Shown here piece by piece: positions 1 through 3,362 of a stretch of 5,187 nt of DNA (position 1 is its first letter; each line of letters starts with the position of its first letter). Source of the stretch: an uncultured Collinsella sp. (GTDB lineage Bacteria > Actinomycetota > Coriobacteriia > Coriobacteriales > Coriobacteriaceae); NCBI GenBank assembly GCA_900547285.1, contig URGF01000130.1, positions 1-5,187 on the forward strand, written 5' to 3'. The notes beneath the pieces were generated by a model that was given only the letters and a program-made list of their open reading frames with translations, made no database searches and was not told where the DNA came from. Made by a program: the position numbers and the translations under genes.

Positions 1-1
1 C

Positions 2-202
2 GAAGGCGTTTCGGTCGTCAAGAAGGCCGTCAAGCCCAACGCTGCCAACCAGCAGGGCGGCATCGTTTCGCAGGAGGCTCCCATCGACGCCTCCAACGTC
101 AATCTCGTTTGCCCCGAGTGCGGTAAGGTTACCCGCGTCGGTCACGAGAAGGACGGCAAGAACAAGCTGCGCGTCTGCAAGAAGTGCGGCCACAAGTTCT
201 AA
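2..202 (+). CDS. rplX: 50S ribosomal protein L24, C-terminal part (5' end outside window)
   Basis: L24 is an early-assembling 23S rRNA-binding protein of the large ribosomal subunit. The last 66 residues are visible, in a frame that enters from the window edge and ends at TAA 200-202. The visible stretch aligns by eye with E. coli L24 from its EGINLVKKH region onward: EGVSVVKKAVKP, then QQGGIVSQEAPI, then SNV. The C-terminus carries CPECGK and CKKCG (visible residues 37-41 and 59-63), a four-cysteine zinc-ribbon pattern that L24 from Thermus-type lineages also has and E. coli lacks. The missing N-terminus would hold the KOW motif. In most bacteria rplX is followed at once by rplE in the spc operon. 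Here a terminator follows within 30 bases and no ribosomal gene comes after, so this may be a relocated or second copy. Family assignment is firm; copy status is unknown. Confidence 0.93.
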   Translation, partial: EGVSVVKKAVKPNAANQQGGIVSQEAPIDASNVNLVCPECGKVTRVGHEKDGKNKLRVCKKCGHKF

Positions 203-228
203 GCTGCCCGCAACATCAAGTTGCTAGC

Positions 229-266
229 AAAGGCCCGGATGCCCCACGGCACCCGGGCCTTTTTCT
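229..266 (+). terminator. Intrinsic terminator after rplX
   Basis: A ten-base perfect stem pairs AAAGGCCCGG (229-238) with CCGGGCCTTT (253-262). After one A/C mismatch the stem continues with TGCC/GGCA around a four-base CCAC loop. The right arm runs directly into a T-rich tail (260-266). This is a textbook Rho-independent terminator 27 bases after the rplX stop, and it marks the 3' end of the ribosomal transcript. Confidence 0.92.
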
Positions 267-270
267 ATCC

Positions 271-301
271 CTACTCATTGGGGACAGACTTAAATGAGTA
301 G
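271..301. repeat. Hairpin repeat unit 1
   Basis: A nine-base perfect inverted repeat, CTACTCATT (271-279) with AATGAGTAG (293-301), encloses the 13-base loop GGGGACAGACTTA (280-292). It is the clearest unit of the cluster. Its last base is also the first base of unit 2, so the two are fused end to end. There is no T-tract after the right arm, so it does not read as a terminator. Confidence 0.8.
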
Positions 302-325
302 TCGTTGGGGACGTTCTTAAACGAC
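301..325. repeat. Hairpin repeat unit 2
   Basis: A six-base perfect inverted repeat, GTCGTT (301-306) with AACGAC (320-325), encloses the 13-base loop GGGGACGTTCTTA (307-319). The loop has the same length and register as in unit 1 and differs only in the central triplet (GTT instead of AGA). The arms share no evident sequence with those of unit 1. Confidence 0.78.
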
Positions 326-330
326 CAGTC

Positions 331-351
331 GATGGGGACTGTCTTTAGATC
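331..351. repeat. Hairpin repeat unit 3, degenerate stem
   Basis: The core GGGGACTGTCTTT (334-346) matches the family with central triplet TGT. Only GAT/ATC (331-333 with 349-351) pairs close to it. A looser outer CCAG/CTGG match (325-328 with 359-362) is possible, but overlaps the arm of unit 2. I read it as a decayed or rearranged member. Confidence 0.5.
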
Positions 352-367
352 TGTATATCTGGTCATC

Positions 368-380
368 TGGGATAGACTTC
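368..380. repeat. Repeat unit 4, core only
   Basis: The core TGGGATAGACTTC (368-380) matches the family consensus with central triplet AGA and one change in GGGAC (to GGGAT). No flanking inverted repeat is seen, so this is probably a remnant. Confidence 0.4.
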
Positions 381-388
381 AACGAAAG

Positions 389-417
389 CGGCACATAGGG
401 ACTGTCTCTAGGTGCCG
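389..417. repeat. Hairpin repeat unit 5
   Basis: The arms CGGCACAT (389-396) and AGGTGCCG (410-417) pair with a single A/G mismatch. They enclose a 13-base loop AGGGACTGTCTCT (397-409) in the same register as units 1 and 2. Its right arm overlaps the left arm of unit 6. Confidence 0.7.
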
Positions 418-447
418 GCACATAGGGACGTTACCTTTTTGCCGGCA
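413..447. repeat. Hairpin repeat unit 6
   Basis: The two arms are both TGCCGGCA (413-420 and 440-447), an eight-base sequence that is itself palindromic, so each arm can pair with the other or fold on itself. The enclosed 19 bases hold the core AGGGACGTTACCT with central triplet GTT. On the plus strand the loop ends in a T-run (436-440), but the run precedes rather than follows the right arm, which argues against a simple terminator. Confidence 0.65.
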
Positions 448-561
448 GTTTGAGACGGTCCTTTGATGTCTGATGCCCCCAGAGGGGTGTAGTATCACGG
501 CCTACTTTGTTCTTTAGGGCTTTGGTGTTCCGCCTTTTTATGCTTCACAAGGATCGTCGCA

Positions 562-609
562 TGCGCATTTATGCGCATAGTCTTGCGCAACAATGCGCAT
601 AACTGCGCA
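562..609. promoter_or_regulatory. Array of five TGCGCA palindromes phased about 10 bases apart
   Basis: TGCGCA occurs at 562, 572, 584, 594 and 604, giving start-to-start distances of 10, 12, 10 and 10 bases. Three copies extend to the palindrome ATGCGCAT. Spacing near one helical turn places the sites on about the same face of the DNA, as expected for cooperative binding of a regulator. The array lies about 130-180 bases upstream of the oxidoreductase start. The obvious candidate ligand is the DeoR-type protein encoded at 1825-2571, but that link is inference from position only. Confidence 0.6.
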
Positions 610-644
610 AACATCTGCCAACTATGGCTAAATAATGACCGATA

Positions 645-683
645 AGCAAATAAGCACGCAAACACGAGCAAATAAGCGCGCAA
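645..683. promoter_or_regulatory. Two 17-base direct repeats 22 bases apart (candidate operator)
   Basis: AGCAAATAAGCACGCAA (645-661) is repeated as AGCAAATAAGCGCGCAA (667-683) with one mismatch. The 22-base period is close to two helical turns. Direct-repeat operators next to promoters are usual for DeoR-family repressors, and such a repressor is encoded in the operon downstream. The second copy overlaps the inverted repeat at 677-690. A role in controlling 742-2571 is likely but unproven. Confidence 0.55.
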
Positions 684-690
684 TTGTGCG
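677..690. promoter_or_regulatory. Inverted repeat CGCGCAA/TTGTGCG
   Basis: CGCGCAA (677-683) and TTGTGCG (684-690) form a 14-base palindrome with one mismatched pair, centred on CAATTG. It shares the GCGCA/TGCG half-site vocabulary with the TGCGCA array upstream and lies about 50 bases before the start codon of the oxidoreductase gene, where an operator would block transcription. No binding protein can be named from sequence. Confidence 0.45.
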
Positions 691-729
691 AATATAGGGT
701 TGTTAGAAATGAAGGACTTCCGATAACTC

Positions 730-735
730 AGGAGG
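730..735 (+). promoter_or_regulatory. Ribosome binding site of the oxidoreductase gene
   Basis: A perfect AGGAGG lies six bases before ATG 742. It fixes this start even though it gives the protein about 37 residues ahead of its Rossmann fold, longer than is usual for the family. Confidence 0.9.
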
Positions 736-741
736 CACATA

Positions 742-1821
742 ATGGCAGATTCCAAACAGGCTCCGCTCGACGCCGAAGCAGCCGCTAAGGCGGCGTTTGC
801 CTCGGTCCAGGATCAGCCGTTCCCCAACGATATTTTTACGGCTCCCGAGCTTCGCTGGGCTGTGATCGGGTGCGGCGTTATCGCCAACCAGATGGCCCAG
901 TCTCTCGCTCTTGCCGGCCGCAAGCTTGCGGGCGTCGCCAACCGTACGCTGTCCAAGGCTCAGGCTTTTGCTGAGCAGTATGGCATCGAGAAGGTCTATG
1001 AATCGGTTGAGGACCTCTACGCCGATCCGGGCATCGACGCCGTCTATATCACCACGCCGCACAACACGCATATCACCTATCTGCGTGACGCGCTGGCCGC
1101 CGGCAAGCACGTGCTCTGCGAGAAAGCCATTACCCTCAATTCCGCTGAGCTCGACGAGGCGCGTGCCATCGCCGACGAGCACAACGTCGTCCTCATGGAC
1201 GCCACCACGGTGCTTCATATGCCCTTGTATCAAGAGCTGCGCCGTCGCATGGATGCCGGCGAGTTTGGTCGCATGAACCTCGCCCAGCTCAACTTTGGTA
1301 GCTACAAGGAGTACGGCGATCTGACCAATCGCTTCTACAACCGCAACCTTGCTGGCGGTGCCATGCTCGACATTGGCGTGTATGCCCTGTCCGTCATGCG
1401 TCTCTTTATGGCAAGCCAGCCCGCTGAGGTCGTTTCGCTGGGCAACACCTGCGAGACCGGTGTTGACGTCGCGGGCGGCATCGTCTGCCGAAATGCCGAG
1501 CAGCAGCTGGGCGTCGTGAGCCTTACGCTCCACTCCAAGCAGCCCAAGCGCTCGGTCATCAGCTTCGACAAGTGCTATATCGAGGTCAACGATTATCCGC
1601 GTGCCGATCACGCGACCATCGTGTGGACTGCGGACGGCCGCCGCGAGGAGGTCCACGCCGGCACCGAGGCTTACGCCCTTTGCTATGAGATGGCCGATCT
1701 TGAGAAGGCCGTTGCCGGCGACGACTCCAAGCGCGAGCTGTTGGATTATGCTTCTGATGTTATGGAGCTTATGACCAAGCTTCGCGCCGATTGGGGAGTC
1801 GTGTACCCCGAGGAGGAGTAG
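742..1821 (+). CDS. Gfo/Idh/MocA-family NAD(P)-dependent oxidoreductase
   Basis: A 359-residue cytoplasmic dehydrogenase of the family that oxidises or reduces sugars, inositols, diols and amino sugars with NAD(P). The N-terminal Rossmann fold starts near residue 38 and shows the dinucleotide-binding loop GCGVIA (43-48). The family's EKP motif appears as CEKA (126-129), with catalytic-type Lys128 kept and proline replaced by alanine. The C-terminal domain carries GGAMLDIGVYAL (205-216): Asp210 is kept, but the usual histidine is Tyr214, a form I recall from the dihydrodiol-dehydrogenase-like branch. No signal peptide or membrane segment is seen. About 37 Ala-rich, charged residues precede the fold; the start is supported by AGGAGG at 730-735. 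It is the first gene of an operon with the DeoR regulator three bases downstream, which suggests a carbohydrate substrate. The substrate cannot be assigned. Confidence 0.93.
   Translation: MADSKQAPLDAEAAAKAAFASVQDQPFPNDIFTAPELRWAVIGCGVIANQMAQSLALAGRKLAGVANRTLSKAQAFAEQYGIEKVYESVEDLYADPGIDAVYITTPHNTHITYLRDALAAGKHVLCEKAITLNSAELDEARAIADEHNVVLMDATTVLHMPLYQELRRRMDAGEFGRMNLAQLNFGSYKEYGDLTNRFYNRNLAGGAMLDIGVYALSVMRLFMASQPAEVVSLGNTCETGVDVAGGIVCRNAEQQLGVVSLTLHSKQPKRSVISFDKCYIEVNDYPRADHATIVWTADGRREEVHAGTEAYALCYEMADLEKAVAGDDSKRELLDYASDVMELMTKLRADWGVVYPEEE
1811..1816 (+). promoter_or_regulatory. Ribosome binding site of the DeoR gene, inside the upstream coding region
   Basis: AGGAGG at 1811-1816 encodes part of the Glu-rich end of the oxidoreductase (PEEE-stop) and lies eight bases before ATG 1825. 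The two genes are therefore likely to be translationally coupled, and the start of the regulator is well supported. Confidence 0.85.
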
Positions 1822-1824
1822 GCG

Positions 1825-2571
1825 ATGCTTGCGGAAGATAGGCTCAACGCGATTGTGTCGATGGTGCAGCAGGCCGGCTCGGTTACTGTGCCAGAGCTTG
1901 CCGATACCCTGGGCGTGACACCGTCCACCATTCGCCGCGACTTGCAAACGCTCGACCGCGCGCACCGTATCGCCAAGGTACACGGAGGCGCGACGAGTCT
2001 GGAGCGCGCGCACGTGACGCGCGACCTAACGCTTAATGAGCGCAGCGACCTCCATAACGACGACAAGGAGCGTATCTGCGCCCGTGCGGCGGCGCTTGTG
2101 GAGCCCGAGAGCTTTGTATACATCGACTCGGGTTCGACGACGCTCAGGCTCATCGAGCATCTTCCACACCTTGAAGATGTCACCTATGTGACCGATTCCG
2201 TGCTCCATGCTCAACGCCTTGCTTTGCGCGGCATGCGTACCGTGGTGCTGGGTGGCGAGCTCAAACCCGAGACCGAGGCGCTCGTTGGCCCCGATGCCTT
2301 GGCAACCTTAGACCGCTACAACTTCAACTGTGGCTTTTGGGGCTCTAACGGCATTGCCGCCGAGCAGGGCTTCACGGCGCCCGATATCGAGGAGGCGCAA
2401 GTAAAGCGTATCTCGATGCGCCATACGGCCAAGCGCTTCGTAATCTCGGACGCCAGTAAATTTGGCATGGTGGCGCCCGTCAAGTTCGCGGACTTCCGTG
2501 ACGCAACGATTATTACCGCAGGCGATGTCCCTGCCAAGTACCGGGCAATGGACAACGTCATCACGGTCTAA
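1825..2571 (+). CDS. DeoR-family transcriptional regulator
   Basis: A 248-residue protein of normal length for DeoR-type repressors, which bind operator DNA and are released by a phosphorylated sugar or related metabolite. The N-terminal winged helix-turn-helix spans about residues 3-57, with TVPELADTLGVTPSTIRRDL (21-40) as the helix-turn-helix and the typical HGGA wing end (53-56). The C-terminal effector domain has the phosphosugar-binding-like DSGSTT (101-106), then GGELKPET (143-150), and the family signature around NGIAAEQGFTAPDIEEAQVKR (175-195). It begins three bases after the oxidoreductase stop and shares its transcript, so it probably regulates itself and its partner through the repeats at 562-690. 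The fructose-type regulator FruR belongs to this family, but no fruK or fruA gene follows, so no specific symbol is given. Confidence 0.93.
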   Translation: MLAEDRLNAIVSMVQQAGSVTVPELADTLGVTPSTIRRDLQTLDRAHRIAKVHGGATSLERAHVTRDLTLNERSDLHNDDKERICARAAALVEPESFVYIDSGSTTLRLIEHLPHLEDVTYVTDSVLHAQRLALRGMRTVVLGGELKPETEALVGPDALATLDRYNFNCGFWGSNGIAAEQGFTAPDIEEAQVKRISMRHTAKRFVISDASKFGMVAPVKFADFRDATIITAGDVPAKYRAMDNVITV

Positions 2572-2592
2572 CAGCAAGGGACGGGCTAAGGC

Positions 2593-2634
2593 CAAAACCA
2601 CCGCGAAGGGGCAGGAACCTTTGTGGTGGTTTTG
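2593..2634 (+). terminator. Hairpin terminator after the oxidoreductase-deoR operon
   Basis: A ten-base perfect stem pairs CAAAACCACC (2593-2602) with GGTGGTTTTG (2625-2634). Inside it AAGG/CCTT (2606-2609 with 2618-2621) can extend the structure. The right arm supplies TTTT on the plus strand and the left arm supplies TTTT on the minus strand, so it may work in both directions between the convergent operons. The T-tract is part of the stem and short, so efficiency is uncertain. Confidence 0.65.
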
Positions 2635-2647
2635 ACGTTTGTCCAGA

Positions 2648-2690
2648 TAAAACCTGCCAAAATAAACCTGTCACTTTTCGGCAGGTTTTA
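2648..2690 (-). terminator. Hairpin terminator of the minus-strand operon, overlapping the rluA-type stop codon
   Basis: An eleven-base perfect inverted repeat pairs TAAAACCTGCC (2648-2658) with GGCAGGTTTTA (2680-2690). Read on the minus strand, the stem CCTGCC/GGCAGG is followed by TTTTATCT, a good intrinsic terminator. Its first three bases on that strand are the TAA stop codon of the pseudouridine synthase. An inner AAAA/TTTT pairing (2659-2662 with 2675-2678) leaves a 12-base loop, GTGACAGGTTTA on the minus strand, which resembles the GGGGACAGACTTA loop of the upstream repeat cluster. Confidence 0.8.
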
Positions 2691-3347
2691 GGGCTCCCAG
2701 GGGCAGGGGGCTTCGATGTGGATGTGCTCGCCGGTTACGGGATGCGTAAAGGACACACTGTGGGCGTGGAGCATCAATCCACAGGGGCGCGGCGTGCCGT
2801 ACAGGTCGTCGCCCACCAGCGGATGGTGCTCGCTGGCCAGGTGCACACGGATCTGATGTTTACGACCTGTGAGAAGCTCAACATCGATATACGAACGCGT
2901 GGGCAGGCCTCGGCGGCTCTTAAGACGCTTGAGCACCTTCACGCGCGTTTGAGACGGCTTGCCGCTGGCGCCGACGCGCATCTTTCGGCTGTCGTGACGG
3001 TCGCGGGCGATGGGCTTGTCGATGAGCTTTTCGTTCCAGTCGATCTTGCCCTCGGCGAGCGCCAGGTAGTGCTTTTCGAACGCGTGGTCGATGATCATCT
3101 GGTCAAAGGCGGGCTGCGTCTGCTTGTCGAGTGAGAACAGCACCACGCCGGTGGTGTCACGGTCCAGGCGATTGAGCGGCTGCATGTCGGTCGCGGCAAA
3201 GCCGTCGCCCATCGCCAGCAGCAGGTCGCTGGCGTAGTCGGTAAGTGTGCGCTCGCCGGTGCCGTCACCGTGGACGATCATGCCGGCGGGCTTGTCGATG
3301 GCCATGAGCCAGGCGTCGCAGTAGAGGACTTGAGGTTCTTCGTTCAC
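2688..3347 (-). CDS. RluA-family RNA pseudouridine synthase
   Basis: A 219-residue cytoplasmic enzyme that converts uridine to pseudouridine in rRNA or tRNA. The N-terminus has the family's DKPAGMIVH (18-26). The catalytic motif is LNRLDRDTTG (58-67), with catalytic Asp62; many RluA enzymes have His where this one has Asn59. TGRKHQIRVHLA (160-171), GDDLYG (179-184) and LHAHSVSFTHPVTGE (193-207) are the remaining conserved blocks, in the expected order. There is no S4-like domain before the catalytic core, so it is a compact, catalytic-domain-only form. The start is GTG at 3347-3345, preceded by AAAGG at seven bases; no ATG precedes the conserved DKPAG block at a sensible distance. It follows the U32-family gene by 15 bases on the same strand, so they are probably co-transcribed, and the stop lies in the terminator hairpin. 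The target uridine cannot be predicted. Confidence 0.93.
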   Translation of the reverse strand: MNEEPQVLYCDAWLMAIDKPAGMIVHGDGTGERTLTDYASDLLLAMGDGFAATDMQPLNRLDRDTTGVVLFSLDKQTQPAFDQMIIDHAFEKHYLALAEGKIDWNEKLIDKPIARDRHDSRKMRVGASGKPSQTRVKVLKRLKSRRGLPTRSYIDVELLTGRKHQIRVHLASEHHPLVGDDLYGTPRPCGLMLHAHSVSFTHPVTGEHIHIEAPCPWEP

Positions 3348-3354
3348 GTGTAAG

Positions 3355-3359
3355 CCTTT
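3355..3359 (-). promoter_or_regulatory. Ribosome binding site supporting the GTG start of the pseudouridine synthase
   Basis: On the minus strand AAAGG is followed by seven bases and then GTG (3347-3345). The site lies in the 15-base gap after the U32-family stop codon (3365-3363). A non-ATG start plus a partial Shine-Dalgarno sequence so close to the upstream stop suggests translation that depends partly on ribosomes finishing the upstream gene. Confidence 0.6.
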
Positions 3360-3362
3360 CGG

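Larger units (their letters stand above)
271..463. repeat. Tandem cluster of stem-variable, loop-constant hairpin units
   Basis: Six recognisable units, and a doubtful seventh at 451-463, follow one another with almost no spacer. Each has a core of about 13 bases of the form (G/A/T)GGGAC-NNN-CTTA. In the best-preserved units an inverted repeat flanks the core, but the arm sequence differs from unit to unit, so what is conserved is the loop sequence and the ability to pair. The cores resemble GGGGAC-type repetitive extragenic palindromes seen in various bacterial genomes, some linked to Y1-type (RAYT) transposases. That comparison is from memory, and no transposase gene lies in the window. Units 3 and 4 have lost most pairing. 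The individual good units are listed separately. Confidence 0.75.
203..741. other. Gene-free intergenic region: repeat cluster plus operator-like region
   Basis: I see no credible gene in this stretch. It holds, in order, the rplX terminator, a run of hairpin repeat units with a shared GGGGAC-type loop (271-463), a short CCCC-AGA-GGGG hairpin (477-487), and an AT-richer segment with TGCGCA palindromes and direct repeats (562-690) leading into the ribosome binding site of the oxidoreductase gene. A -10/-35 pair could not be assigned with any confidence. The promoter of the downstream operon must lie here, because the terminator at 229-266 separates it from rplX. Confidence 0.8.

Noticed and set aside
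271..447. CRISPR array
   Set aside because: The repeated core is only about 13 bases, varies between copies, and lies inside hairpins whose stems differ. There are no uniform spacers, and no cas gene is in the window.
477..487. CCCC-AGA-GGGG hairpin as a terminator
   Set aside because: It has only four base pairs, a three-base loop and no T-tract. It is too weak to call.
562..609. Plasmid or chromosomal replication iterons
   Set aside because: No replication initiator gene or DnaA-box cluster is nearby, and the array lies directly upstream of a metabolic operon with its own regulator, so an operator role is more likely.
690..710. Promoter -10 element for the oxidoreductase operon (GAATAT or TTAGAA)
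   Set aside because: Neither candidate has a convincing -35 element at 16-18 bases, so no promoter is annotated, although one must exist between the rplX terminator and position 741.
495..755. 86-codon minus-strand frame in the intergenic region, with a hydrophobic stretch resembling a membrane protein
   Set aside because: It runs through the TGCGCA array and direct repeats, overlaps the ribosome binding site and start of the oxidoreductase, and shows no ribosome binding site or family resemblance. The hydrophobic look comes from translating AT-rich repeats.
703..2013. 436-codon open frame on the minus strand across the oxidoreductase gene
   Set aside because: It is antisense to a gene with clear family motifs and a perfect ribosome binding site, has no recognisable domain, and is the kind of long shadow frame that GC-rich codon use produces.
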